A stretch of DNA of 64,000 nucleotides from assembly GCF_002025705.1 (NCBI RefSeq), contig NZ_CP018846.1, positions 3,401,501 through 3,465,500 on the forward strand, read 5' to 3'. The stretch's first letter is position 1, and every line of letters begins with the position of its first letter. The notes beneath the pieces were generated by a model. It searched no databases, was not told the origin of the DNA, and saw nothing but the letters and a program-made list of their open reading frames with translations. The stretch comes from Pseudomonas putida (GTDB taxonomy: Bacteria; Pseudomonadota; Gammaproteobacteria; Pseudomonadales; Pseudomonadaceae). The translations under genes and the position numbers were made by a program. Positions 51,575 through 60,047 of the stretch are shown here, one piece after another.

Positions 51575-52480
51575 TCAGGCGCTTTCGCGCTCCCAGACGT
51601 ACAGGGTGGCCGGCGCCGGTTCCCAGACCTTGGCCTTGTCGATACCCGGCAGGCTGGCCAGGGCCTGGTACTCGGAGGCCATGGCCACGTAGTCGTCGGT
51701 CTCGGCCAGTACCGCCGGCTTGCAGGCGATCGGGTCGCGGATCACGGCAAAGCCGTTGCGGGTGCCGATGGCGAAGGTGAAGAAGCCGTCCAGGTCTTGC
51801 AGCGCGCCATCCAGGGCCTGAGCCAGGCTGTCGCCCTGCTGCAGGCGCCAGGCCAGGTAGCCGGCAGCGACTTCGGTGTCGTTGTCGGTCTCGAAGCTGA
51901 TGCCTTCGCGCTTGAGTTCCTGGCGCAGGCGGAAGTGGTTGGACAGCGAGCCGTTGTGCACCAGGCACAGGTCGGCACCGGTAGAGAACGGGTGGCTGCC
52001 TTCCATGGTCACGGCACTTTCGGTGGCCATGCGGGTATGGCCGATGATGTGGCTGCCCTTCATGCCAGCCAGGCCGAAGCGGCTGGAGATTTCCGCCGGC
52101 AGGCCCATGCCCTTGAGGATCTCGATGCTCTGCCCGGCACTCATGATGCGCACATCAGCGGCCAGTTCGCTCAGCGCCTGGCGGGCAGCCGCTTCGCTGG
52201 TGTGCACCTTGAGCACGGCGGCGCTGGCGTTCTGGAACCAGTCCAGCGAGCAACCCAGGCGCCCTTCCAGCAGGCCCATCAAGGCCGCCCAGGGGTAATT
52301 GATGTCCGTCGCCTGCAAGGTCAGCTTGACCCAGCCATCGGCCACTTCGTCGCCGTAGATGGCAAAGCCTGCGCTGTCCGGGCCACGGTCGGTCATGGCT
52401 TCGAGCATGGGTTCGAAGAGCTTGCCGAGCTGGGCTTCCAGCGCTGGCTTTTTCAGGTACAGACCTACGATTCCACACAT
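51575..52480 (-). CDS. class II glutamine amidotransferase (GlxB/MgsA type)
   Basis: A 301-residue Ntn-type glutaminase. The N-terminal nucleophile Cys2 is visible in MCGIVGLYLKK, with the RGPDSAGFAIYG loop, GHTRMATES and LVHNGSLSNH typical of the PurF/GltB domain. It would supply ammonia, or in the N-methylglutamate version a methylamine group from gamma-glutamylmethylamide, to the synthase. Cotranscribed with the glnT-type gene ahead of it. Confidence 0.88.
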   Translation of the reverse strand: MCGIVGLYLKKPALEAQLGKLFEPMLEAMTDRGPDSAGFAIYGDEVADGWVKLTLQATDINYPWAALMGLLEGRLGCSLDWFQNASAAVLKVHTSEAAARQALSELAADVRIMSAGQSIEILKGMGLPAEISSRFGLAGMKGSHIIGHTRMATESAVTMEGSHPFSTGADLCLVHNGSLSNHFRLRQELKREGISFETDNDTEVAAGYLAWRLQQGDSLAQALDGALQDLDGFFTFAIGTRNGFAVIRDPIACKPAVLAETDDYVAMASEYQALASLPGIDKAKVWEPAPATLYVWERESA

Positions 52481-52546
52481 GGTGATACTCCTTCTAGGCA
52501 GTGGGTAGCCGCTGCATTTACCGCTACCCAGGGATAGGGTTGGCGG

Positions 52547-53881
52547 TCAGAAGAATTCGGTGTAGCGCTGGATTTCCCAGTCGGAGACGTGGCGGCAGTA
52601 CTCCACCCACTCCATGCGCTTGAGCTTGAGGAACTCGTCGACGATCTCGGCGCCGAGCACCTCACGGAACAGCGGGTCGGCCTCCAGGGCGTCGGCGGCT
52701 TCCTTGAGCGACTGCGGCAAGGTCTTGATGCCGCGTGCGGCGATCTCTTCCAGGCTCAGGTTGTAGAGGTTCTCGTTGCACATCTCGCCCGGGTCCAGCT
52801 GGCGGTCGATGCCGTCGAGGCCGGCGGCGATGATTGCGGCGGTGACCAGGTACGGGTTGCAGCCGGCGTCCGGCAGGCGGAATTCCAGCCGGCCATAAGG
52901 GATGCGCACCATCGCCGAGCGGTTGTTGGCGCCGTAGGCGACGAAAGCCGGTGCCCAGGTGGCGCCGGACAGCGAGCGACCGACCACCAGGCGCTTGTAC
53001 GAGTTGACCGTCGGCGCGGCGAAGGCACACAGCGCCGGCCCATGGGCCAGCAGGCCGGCGGCGAAGTGGTAAGCCAGCTTCGACAAGCCCATGCCGCTGC
53101 TGTCGGACGGGTCGTGGAACAGGTTCTTGTTGTTGCTGCTGGCCAGCGACAGGTGGAAGTGCATGCCATTGCCGGCGCGCTTGGGGTCGGGTTTGGGCAT
53201 GAACGAGCAGATCATGCCCAGGTCGTTGGCAATCTCGCCGGCGGCCATGCGGAAGAAGGTGAAGCGGTCGGCCGACTCCATGGCGTCGCTGTAGGTGTAG
53301 TTGATCTCGAACTGGCCGTTGGCGTCTTCGTGGTCGATCTGGTAGATGTCGAAACCGACCGGTTGCAGCGCCTCGGTCAGGCGTTCGAGGAACAGCCGCG
53401 AGCGCGACAGGCCCTTGTAGTCGTAGCAGGGCTTGTCGAGGTTGTCGGAGGCGTCCACCAGTTGCAGCTTGCCGCTTTCGTCGCGGCGGAACAGGCTGAA
53501 CTCGGGCTCAAGGCCGGTGTTCAGGGTCCAGCCTTTGTCGGCCAGGCGCTGCACCTGTTGCTGCAACACATGACGGCTGTCGTAGGGCCAAGGTTGGCCG
53601 TTGACGTGACCGACGCACACGACCCGGCCATAGCCCGGCTGCCACGGTACCGGGATCAGCGTGGACAGGTCGCCACGGGCCATGAAGTCGGGGCCATGGG
53701 GCTCCATGCCCATGCCGCAGATGGCGAAGCCGGCAAAGCCCGCGCCCTCTTCAGCCACCATCTTGAGGCCCGAGACCGGCACCGACTTGGTCTTCGCCGA
53801 ACCATGGATATCGACGAACTGCGCCAACACATACTTGATGCCGTACTGGTCGAGGGTGCGCTGGGTTTCTGCTGGCAACAT
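52547..53881 (-). CDS. glnT: glutamine-synthetase-family enzyme, GlnT/GmaS type
   Basis: A 444-residue glutamine-synthetase-fold ligase of the GlnT group ([79 protein letters not shown]). The same subgroup includes gamma-glutamylmethylamide synthetase, so ammonia or methylamine may be the second substrate. First gene of the operon, 65-90 bases after a sigma-54-like promoter. Confidence 0.87.
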   Translation of the reverse strand: MLPAETQRTLDQYGIKYVLAQFVDIHGSAKTKSVPVSGLKMVAEEGAGFAGFAICGMGMEPHGPDFMARGDLSTLIPVPWQPGYGRVVCVGHVNGQPWPYDSRHVLQQQVQRLADKGWTLNTGLEPEFSLFRRDESGKLQLVDASDNLDKPCYDYKGLSRSRLFLERLTEALQPVGFDIYQIDHEDANGQFEINYTYSDAMESADRFTFFRMAAGEIANDLGMICSFMPKPDPKRAGNGMHFHLSLASSNNKNLFHDPSDSSGMGLSKLAYHFAAGLLAHGPALCAFAAPTVNSYKRLVVGRSLSGATWAPAFVAYGANNRSAMVRIPYGRLEFRLPDAGCNPYLVTAAIIAAGLDGIDRQLDPGEMCNENLYNLSLEEIAARGIKTLPQSLKEAADALEADPLFREVLGAEIVDEFLKLKRMEWVEYCRHVSDWEIQRYTEFF

Positions 53882-53920
53882 GGGTTGATCACTCCTGGTG
53901 AGGGGGCACTAATTCCACAT

Positions 53921-53945
53921 GGGAAACTTACTTTCCTCACAGGAA
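53921..53945. promoter_or_regulatory. candidate operator box 1 for the cupin-XRE regulator
   Basis: GGGAAACTTACTTTCCTCAC then AGGAA. It lies just downstream of the sigma-54 match and would overlap the glnT transcription start. A near copy occurs 200 bases away beside the regulator gene; TTCCTcacAGGAA is itself a dyad. Confidence 0.6.
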
Positions 53946-53962
53946 TGCAATGTGCTTGCCAA
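53946..53962 (-). promoter_or_regulatory. sigma-54 (RpoN) promoter match upstream of glnT
   Basis: On the minus strand TTGGCAAGCACATTGCA agrees with YTGGCACGrNNNTTGCW at 15 of 17 positions, with invariant GG and GC in the right spacing. About 65 bases lie between it and the glnT ATG. RpoN/NtrC control suits a nitrogen-assimilation operon. Confidence 0.75.
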
Positions 53963-53992
53963 CTCTTTCCAGGGCGCTGGTATGTATTGCCT

Positions 53993-54080
53993 GTGCGGGC
54001 CTCTTCGCGGCTAAAGCCGCTCCTACAAGGACCGCGCAAAGCCCTGTAGGAGCGGCTTTAGCCGCGAAGAGGCCCGCACA
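53993..54080. repeat. REP inverted pair inside the glnT-regulator gap
   Basis: TGCGGGCCTCTTCGCGGCTA with AAGCCGCTCCTACAAGG and the inverted GTAGGAGCGGCTTTAGCCGC with GAAGAGGCCCGCA. Oddly for a REP, it sits between two divergent genes, in a 345-base gap that otherwise holds the promoter and boxes. Confidence 0.8.
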
Positions 54081-54120
54081 GACCGCACAAATCCAATGCA
54101 GCTTTTTATGCTCTATTTAT

Positions 54121-54146
54121 GGGAAACTTGTTTTCACGTGAGGAAA
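54121..54146. promoter_or_regulatory. candidate operator box 2 near the cupin-XRE regulator
   Basis: GGGAAACTTGTTTTCACGTG then AGGAAA, 80 bases upstream of the regulator ATG, repeating box 1 with few differences. Suggests the regulator binds both promoters. Confidence 0.6.
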
Positions 54147-54226
54147 GAAGCAGCCAATGCAGCTGCGCCTCGCACTTTCCCAGTGCGAAATCTTTATTCT
54201 TGAACTGAAACCGTGCAGGACACCCG

Positions 54227-54820
54227 ATGCCAACCGAAACCCAACCGCGCCTTCGCCTGGAGCAGTACCTGGGCCTGCAGATCAAGCGCCAGCGCCAGGC
54301 CCAGTCGCTCAAGCTTGCCGATGTGGCACGCATCGCCGGCATCAGCCAGGGCATGCTGAGCAAGATCGAGAACGCCCAGGTGTCCACCAGCCTCGATACC
54401 CTGAGCCGCCTGTGCGATGTGCTGGGCATGCCGATGGCCAAGCTGTTCAGCCAGTACGACCAGCCCGATGGCAATGCCTTGCTGGTCAAGGCCGGCGAAG
54501 GGCTGGAAGTGGTGCGCCGCGGCACCGAGAAGGGCCATACCTACCATTTGCTCAATCACGCCAGGGGGCCGAAAAAGAATTTCGAGGCGTACATGGTGAC
54601 CATGGACGACGCCAGCGAGGAATTCCCGACCTTCGCCCACCCCGGCACCGAATTCCTGCACCTGCTGGAGGGTGAACTGGTCTATCGCCACGGCAACCAG
54701 CTGTACCGCATGCAGGCCGGCGACAGCCTGACCTTCGATGGCGAAACCCCGCACGGCCCGGAGCAACTGGTGCAGGTGCCGATTCGCCTGCTGTCGATCA
54801 TGAACTACGGCGACGAGTAA
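54227..54820 (+). CDS. XRE-family regulator with C-terminal cupin
   Basis: A 197-residue repressor-type protein: helix-turn-helix (about 15-70, LQIKRQRQAQSLKLADVARI; AGISQGMLSKIENAQ) and a cupin_2 domain (about 110-190, HPGTEFLHLLEGELVYRHGN; MQAGDSLTFDGETPHGPEQL). These regulators usually control amine, putrescine or glutamylation genes. Divergent from glnT and flanked by the paired boxes above, so it probably governs this operon. Confidence 0.9.
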   Translation: MPTETQPRLRLEQYLGLQIKRQRQAQSLKLADVARIAGISQGMLSKIENAQVSTSLDTLSRLCDVLGMPMAKLFSQYDQPDGNALLVKAGEGLEVVRRGTEKGHTYHLLNHARGPKKNFEAYMVTMDDASEEFPTFAHPGTEFLHLLEGELVYRHGNQLYRMQAGDSLTFDGETPHGPEQLVQVPIRLLSIMNYGDE

Positions 54821-54920
54821 CGCGGCGCAGCAAGGCAACAAGCGATGTCGCGATCAGACAAGCACACGTCGCCCGTAATCGGCTTGAAAACCGTGTCTAC
54901 AAAAATAATACACACATCGA

Positions 54921-54942
54921 CCAGCCCCGCGCCGTGGGCTGG
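54921..54942. other. short GC hairpin in the regulator-EamA gap
   Basis: CCAGCCC and GGGCTGG pair around eight bases; no following T run. The 294-base gap shows no gene or recognisable riboswitch. Confidence 0.35.
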
Positions 54943-55114
54943 CTGGTGTGGTATTCGCGAGTAAAACAGCCTCGCTTCACAATTCCAACGCTGTGGCGCC
55001 TTTTTGCACCGGGCAGTTCGTCCGGGCTCATAACGATAAAACTCCCAGTATTAAGACCCGCGTCGCGCCGATCGGGAGTGTTTGCGCGCGCCACATTGTG
55101 AAGACTTGACTGCC

Positions 55115-56044
55115 ATGATCGCGACTTCAATCCCCGTAGCCGGTGCTGCCACCGGCCACCGTAACGCCCTGTGCGTTGCCCACATCGCCGCTGTGCTGTT
55201 CGGCCTGACCGGTATCCTCGGTCACCTGATCGAGGCCGACGCCAGCATCATCACCTTCGGCCGCGCCACCTTCGCCTTCATCGCCCTGGGCTTCGTCGCC
55301 GGGCTCAAGGGCACCCGCCTGCTCGACGCGCTGACCCTGCGCAACTTGCCAGTGCTGGGCCTGACCGGTGCCCTGCTGGCAGCCCACTGGGTAACCTTCT
55401 TCATCGCGGTCAAGGTTGGCGGCGTGGCTGTGGCCACCCTGGGCTTTGCCAGCTTCCCGGCCTTTATCGCCATGATCGAACGTGGCGTGTTCGGCCAGCG
55501 CATCGGCGCCGTACAAGGCTTGCTGCTGCTGATGGTGACGGCGGGGCTGGTACTGGTGGTGCCAACCTTCGACCTGCTCGACAAAGGCACCGTCGGCCTG
55601 CTTTGGGGCCTGGGCTCGGGCCTGGCATTTGCCCTGCTGACCGTGGCCAACCGCCGCAACCAATCGAACATGAACGCCATGCAGGTGGCCTTCTGGCAGA
55701 ACGTGGTGGTGGCCGCACTGGTGGCGCCGTTCGCCTTCACTCACCTGGGCAACACCAGCCTGGGCAGCAATGACTGGATCAACCTGGCGCTGCTTGGCGT
55801 GTTCTGCACCGGGCTGTCGCAATTCCTGTTCGTCAAGAGCCTGGAAGGGCTGGAAGCCCGTACCGCCGGCATGATCATCGCCCTGGAGCCGGTGTACGCC
55901 ATTCTCGGAGCGTGGTGGTTGTTTGGTGACCAGCCGACGCTGCGCATGGCTGCTGGTGCTGCACTGATCGTGCTGGCGACCATCTCGGCGGCAGCATGCA
56001 AGGCACCGGCGGAACAAGGTGATACCAGCCGTTGCGCGCATTGA
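55115..56044 (+). CDS. EamA-family (DMT) permease
   Basis: A 309-residue ten-helix drug/metabolite transporter with two EamA halves (HIAAVLFGLTGILGHLIEAD; GLLWGLGSGLAFALLTVANR; GLEARTAGMIIALEPVYAIL). Its position gives no hint of substrate. ATG at 55115 preferred; a frame 11 codons longer exists. This is the last gene with typical host GC before the island junction. Confidence 0.88.
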   Translation: MIATSIPVAGAATGHRNALCVAHIAAVLFGLTGILGHLIEADASIITFGRATFAFIALGFVAGLKGTRLLDALTLRNLPVLGLTGALLAAHWVTFFIAVKVGGVAVATLGFASFPAFIAMIERGVFGQRIGAVQGLLLLMVTAGLVLVVPTFDLLDKGTVGLLWGLGSGLAFALLTVANRRNQSNMNAMQVAFWQNVVVAALVAPFAFTHLGNTSLGSNDWINLALLGVFCTGLSQFLFVKSLEGLEARTAGMIIALEPVYAILGAWWLFGDQPTLRMAAGAALIVLATISAAACKAPAEQGDTSRCAH

Positions 56045-56057
56045 CCTGGCCATACGC

Positions 56058-56097
56058 GGCCCCCTGTAGGAGCGGCCTTGCGTCGCGAAAGGGCCGC
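56058..56097. repeat. REP element cut short at the island junction
   Basis: GGCCCCCTGTAGGAGCGGCC with TTGCGTCGCGAAAGGGCCGC matches one arm of the local REP class, but where other copies continue into AAAGCGGCCCC this one breaks off into ATGGTGCTGC. The partner arm is missing. Confidence 0.65.
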
Positions 56098-56301
56098 ATG
56101 GTGCTGCTGGACTTGGCGCTTTTTGAAGAGGTACTGCATTCCCTGTTTGGCGATAGGGCCAACCAAGCGTTACTTCAGGACGTGTCCGGCGTGACTGATC
56201 AAGCCCTAGTGTCCCTGTTGAATTTGCTACGAGCAGAATCTGATCGGTCGGACGCTAACCCACTGTTCACTCGAGGGTTAGCCCAGGCCCTTTGTGTCCA
56301 C

Positions 56302-56816
56302 CTAGGCTCTGTACGAAAAGAGATGTCGCAAACACCGCATGGAACAAGCCAGTGAGACCATAGCGGCATAGCTTTTCGCGAGCTTGTCGAAGCGTGTCAC
56401 GATGCGGCGGTTCTCTTTCAGCCAGCCAAACATGCGCTCGATGATGTTGCGCTGTCGGTATTTGGGCCGATCAAACAGTCTGGGTATGCCAGGCTTGGGT
56501 TTGCGTTTCATTGAGCGCATCGGGATGACGGGTTGCATTCGATATTGGTCGCAGTACCGGCGAAGCGCTTCGGCGTCGTAGCCTTTGTCGGCCAGCAGCC
56601 ATTTGCAGCGCTTGCGCGGACGACCTCGTTGGCTTGATGGAATGCTAACGTCGTCCAGCAGTGGCTGGGCGTAGCTAATGTCACTGGCTTGACCGCCAGA
56701 GAGGAGAAAACGCAGCGGTGTCCCGTTAGCGTCGCAGAGCATGTGGATTTTGGTTGTCAGGCCACCGCGACTGCGGCCTAGAGCGTGATCGGCAGGCTCG
56801 TCAGGCCCCCTTTTTT
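56302..56816 (-). CDS. IS427-like transposase, C-terminal frame (copy 1)
   Basis: Continuation after -1 slippage on GAAAAAAGG: DHALGRSRGGLTTKIHMLCD, then LLADKGYDAEALRRYC with the second Asp and RNIIERMFGWLKENRRIVTR with the Glu of the DDE triad. Its stop codon TAG is completed by the target-site TA and following base. Confidence 0.85.
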
Positions 56817-57251
56817 CCCGGCGCCAGAAGAGGCTCGGGTTGCGCGTACAGCAGTTGAGTCGATCATCCAGGTTTGCAAATCGATCAAGCCTTGCTCATT
56901 CAATCTCAGGTGCAAGCGTTTGAGCATCTGATCGAAGGTGCCCTGGTTTCGCCAACCCCGAAACCGTTGATACACCGTTGACCATGGGCCGAAGCGTTCC
57001 GGTATATCTCGCCACGCAGCGCCCGAACATAGTACCCAGAGCACGCCATCGAGCATCAGGCGGTCGCTCAGGCGGGGCCGCCCCCGGCCATGGGTTTCAG
57101 TGAAAAGATCGGCGACCACAGTCCAGGCCTCATCCGAGAGTTCGTAACGCTTTGCCATCACAGAATTCCTTTCCGTAGATGGCCGGGAACCCTACAGAAT
57201 TTCAGCGTCCAAAGGGCGCCGATTGGGTTTCTCGGGATTTCGTACAGAGCC
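56305..57251 (-). mobile_element. IS5-family (IS427-like) element, copy 1
   Basis: 947 bases with inverted ends GGCTCTGTACGAAA and TTTCGTACAGAGCC, flanked by a TA duplication (56303-56304 and 57252-57253). It encodes a two-frame transposase on the minus strand and is the same length and apparently same sequence as copy 2, in opposite orientation. Confidence 0.9.
56778..57158 (-). CDS. IS427-like transposase, N-terminal frame (copy 1)
   Basis: A 126-residue N-terminal part (MAKRYELSDEAWTVVADLFT; DUF4096-type, RFGPWSTVYQRFRGWRNQGT) with the first catalytic Asp in MIDSTAVRATRAS. Ends after a -1 shift site (T6 at 56811-56816 on the plus strand). Confidence 0.87.
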   Translation of the reverse strand: MAKRYELSDEAWTVVADLFTETHGRGRPRLSDRLMLDGVLWVLCSGAAWRDIPERFGPWSTVYQRFRGWRNQGTFDQMLKRLHLRLNEQGLIDLQTWMIDSTAVRATRASSGAGKKGGLTSLPITL

Positions 57252-57519
57252 TAGGCGTACTGAATTTAAGAGCCGCGACAATCTGGCTGCAACAAGAAAC
57301 TGAAGCGCCCGATATATCTATTCGCAATCAAGAATTAAAAGCAATTTATGACCGCATTGAGGCGAGAAAAACAACGCAACCGGCATAGTCCTGCGCGCTT
57401 AGAGCGTGAGAACAACATCAGCCTGTTGACCGAGCGCTCGACGACTTTAGTCCGGTAATGAGTTCCGCCCAAATTCGATAGCACATGCTCTACGCCAGTT
57501 CTTGATGTGAGCACTTAGT

Positions 57520-57843
57520 TTACGTGCAAGGCCTCTGCTTATCTACCTCATACAACCTGAGGCCTTTGCCACGATGCGTTTCGATTGCGGTTGTGGAATC
57601 TAACAATCGCAAAACTTTACGCAGGTAATTGAGCTGCACTTCTATGCGCTTGGTGCCTGGGTCGAAATGAAAACCCCAAACGTCCTTGAATATACTCTGG
57701 CGGCTAACAATATCATCAGCGTTACTGACTAGAAGCAAGAGCAATCTGAAGGAGGTGCCCTTCACTATAATGCGCTTGTTCCTACAGATGGCCTCCCGTT
57801 TAAGGGGATTTAGGTTTAGGTCAGCGTAAGCAAGATCATTCAT
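57520..57843 (-). CDS. stand-alone OmpR-type winged-helix DNA-binding domain
   Basis: A 107-residue protein with only the C-terminal effector domain of a response regulator (LNPLKREAICRNKRIIVKGT; RQSIFKDVWGFHFDPGTKRI; RGKGLRLYEVD). No receiver domain precedes it. It may be a small transcription factor or the leftover of a truncated regulator. Start at 57843 is the ATG nearest the domain; another lies seven codons upstream. Confidence 0.65.
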   Translation of the reverse strand: MNDLAYADLNLNPLKREAICRNKRIIVKGTSFRLLLLLVSNADDIVSRQSIFKDVWGFHFDPGTKRIEVQLNYLRKVLRLLDSTTAIETHRGKGLRLYEVDKQRPCT

Positions 57844-57864
57844 GGTCGAAGGTAAGGCTCTCAT

Positions 57865-58308
57865 GCAATCCCATCATCGGCGGAGGGGCCAGATACTCAC
57901 TACCTACAAACGTCAGCCGGGCAGACTGTTTTACATTCGCTGACCCGCTGACGTCCAACGCGAGGCGTGATCCGTCCGACAATACCCTGATCAGCCATGT
58001 GCAACTATTGCAAAAATGCCACCGACCGATTCACTTTATGAATCGTTCAGGTGCCGCCTGTCATGCAATCAGAGCCAACCTCATAATTTCGCTGATTACC
58101 TCATGCCAGTCGAGGCTCTGCTCCGGATTACTCAGCATGCCTGTAAGATTTTGCTGTAATTACTTCAACAGGAGATGACCATGGAGTCAGCGCTCCGCTC
58201 TTTGCTCCACGCGATGTAAATCGCCTCCCCTTTCTGAGGGCTAGTTAGAAAGCTCCACCAGATCTCCACTGACCTGATGGAATATTGGCGCTTCTTTCGC
58301 GCGCCCAC
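57865..58308. other. 444-base region without a supported gene
   Basis: AT-richer sequence between the winged-helix and truncated LysR genes. A 12-codon frame at 58181-58219 after AGGAGA is too short to support. Nothing else is recognised. Confidence 0.4.
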
Positions 58309-58632
58309 TCAGCGAAGTCGAACTGAAAAAATATTAAATGCCTCTTCGAGCAAGTTCAGAGAGCGCTCGAGATACTCAGCAATAGCGTTCGCGTGCGGTG
58401 TTGGATGCAACCGCTTTCCCCGTCGGACAAAAAGTTCATCACCAAAAAACGTTCTCAGATCGCTAAGCGTATTGCTAATAGCTGGCTGAGTGACGCCCAG
58501 CAAGGCCGCCGCACCGCTCGCACTCTTAGAACGGTGAACAGCCATGAAAACGACTAATTTATTAAGATCAAAGCAGCGCAGGCGGGCCGGGTCAAAATCT
58601 TTGAACGCAGTAGACAATCGAACTTCCTTCAA
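58309..58632 (-). pseudogene. truncated LysR regulator (DNA-binding domain only)
   Basis: A 107-residue frame with the LysR winged helix (AASGAAALLGVTQPAISNTL-like region: SASGAAALLGVTQPAISNTL; FFGDELFVRRGKRLHPTPHA) that stops where the effector domain should begin. The downstream sequence does not continue the family in another frame that I can see. It is divergent from the OYE gene, so it probably once regulated it. Confidence 0.7.
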
Positions 58633-58826
58633 CAGGCGGCGGTAGTGCTCATTGGGACGTCTGGAAATGCACCGGATTTTAGGCTACAGACGGTGACTCC
58701 GCAGTACAACACCTTATTGTGGAACCTGATTCCATAATGCCTGGAATCTGAGAGCGGTTATCAGCAGAAATAACGCGCGTATATTTCCCTGATCAGCGCA
58801 TCGGAGCGCTCCCTCGAGAGATCCTA

Positions 58827-59927
58827 ATGAGCATGCTTTTCACGCCCTATACCTTGTCAGGCATCACCTTAAAGAATCGCGTGGTCATGGCCCCCATGAC
58901 GCGCGCGCGTGCTGAAACGACAGTTCCCGATGAACTGACCGTGTTGTACTACCAGCAACGCGCTGGTGCCGGACTGATCATCACCGAAGGTGTACCAGTT
59001 TCGATGCAAGGTCGTGGTTATCTGTTCAACCCTGGCTTGTATACGCAAGAACAAGTCGAAGGATGGAAAAGGGTCAACGCAGCCGTCCACCAGGAAAAGG
59101 GGTGCATTTTCGCCCAGCTGTGGCATGTAGGCCGTGTATCTCACACCAGCTTGCAACCTAACGGCGAAGCTCCTGTCTCCTCAAGCGCTAAGCTGGCAGC
59201 TAACTCCAATGCGTACGCTTACGATGAAAACCATCAGCCTGGCCCTGTCCAAGCCAGTAAGCCGCGTGCATTGTCAGTCCCAGAAATTGCTGACATCAAA
59301 GCTGATTTCGTCCGTGCTGCAGCTAGGGCTATGGAAGCAGGATTCGACGGTATCGAAATACATGGAGCCAATGGATACCTGTTCGAGCAGTTCATCAATC
59401 CAACCGTAAACGATCGTACTGATGAGTATGGGGGGCCGATCGAAAATCGAATCAGGCTTCTCCTGGAAACGATCGATGCAGTCGCGGCGGAGATTGGCCG
59501 AGACAAGGTGGGTGTACGTATTTCCCCATTCGGACGGCTTTTCGACATGGCGCCATTCGATGACGAAGCCGAAACATGGGTAACGGTGGCGGCCGAACTG
59601 CAAAAGCGAAACATTGCGTATGTGCATTTGAGCGACCAACTGACCATCGGTGCGGAACGAATGCCTGAAGGGTTCGCCAAGAATTTCAGAGAGTCGTACA
59701 GAGGGACGCTCATCGCGGCGGGAGGTTTTGATCGCGACTCCGCTGAAGCCGCTCTTGAGGCGGGCGAACTCGATTTAATTGCCTTCGGTCGACCCTTCAT
59801 CGCCAACCCTGATCTCGTTGAGCGCATGAAGAATGGATGGCCACTTGCCACTCCTGACCGGGAGACTTTCTATGGCAACAGCGGCGAGAAAGGCTATGTG
59901 GATTATCCATTCTACAATCCAGCCTAA
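58827..59927 (+). CDS. Old Yellow Enzyme family alkene reductase
   Basis: A 366-residue FMN-dependent ene-reductase (NemA/XenB type): MSMLFTPYTLSGITLKNRVV, LWHVGRVSHTSLQPNGEAPV, HGANGYLFEQFINPTVNDRT with the substrate-binding His-x-x-Asn, DEYGGPIENR and FGRPFIANPDL. Reduces activated C=C bonds or nitro groups. Its own terminator follows. GC and codon use are lower than in the left half of the window. Confidence 0.92.
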   Translation: MSMLFTPYTLSGITLKNRVVMAPMTRARAETTVPDELTVLYYQQRAGAGLIITEGVPVSMQGRGYLFNPGLYTQEQVEGWKRVNAAVHQEKGCIFAQLWHVGRVSHTSLQPNGEAPVSSSAKLAANSNAYAYDENHQPGPVQASKPRALSVPEIADIKADFVRAAARAMEAGFDGIEIHGANGYLFEQFINPTVNDRTDEYGGPIENRIRLLLETIDAVAAEIGRDKVGVRISPFGRLFDMAPFDDEAETWVTVAAELQKRNIAYVHLSDQLTIGAERMPEGFAKNFRESYRGTLIAAGGFDRDSAEAALEAGELDLIAFGRPFIANPDLVERMKNGWPLATPDRETFYGNSGEKGYVDYPFYNPA

Positions 59928-60012
59928 AGTGTACCTGCGAGCTGCAGCTGACTCAGCTGAGAGTCAAGTAGATGGCGGCATGCGTTAGCCCGCCAGCATG
60001 CTCCGCGATGAT

Positions 60013-60043
60013 AAAAAGGCGACCTCTGTGTGGGTCGCCTTTT
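60013..60043 (+). terminator. rho-independent terminator of the OYE gene
   Basis: AAAAAGGCGACC and GGTCGCCTTTT form a stable stem around eight bases, ending in T4. The second IS copy is inserted two bases beyond it, leaving the stem whole. Confidence 0.85.
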
Positions 60044-60047
60044 CCTA

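Larger units (their letters stand above)
56098..57388 (+). pseudogene. unrecognised gene remnant split by an IS427-like copy
   Basis: Coding-like frame MVLLDLALFEEVLHSLFGDR to LAQALCVHL runs up to the IS; after removing the IS and one TA it continues in frame as GVLNLRAATIWLQQETEAPD to a TAG at 57388 (113 residues from the first ATG). The ATG follows directly on the broken REP and lacks an RBS, so the 5' end is probably lost at the junction. The middle faintly recalls AraC-type regulators, but no family is claimed. Confidence 0.5.

Noticed and set aside
54897..55130. 77-codon minus-strand frame between the XRE and EamA genes
   Set aside because: No RBS, no family resemblance and low coding character; overlaps the EamA start.
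56098..56304. Naming the interrupted frame an AraC regulator
   Set aside because: Only a faint resemblance in the middle; the sequence after the insertion does not continue into AraC helix-turn-helices.
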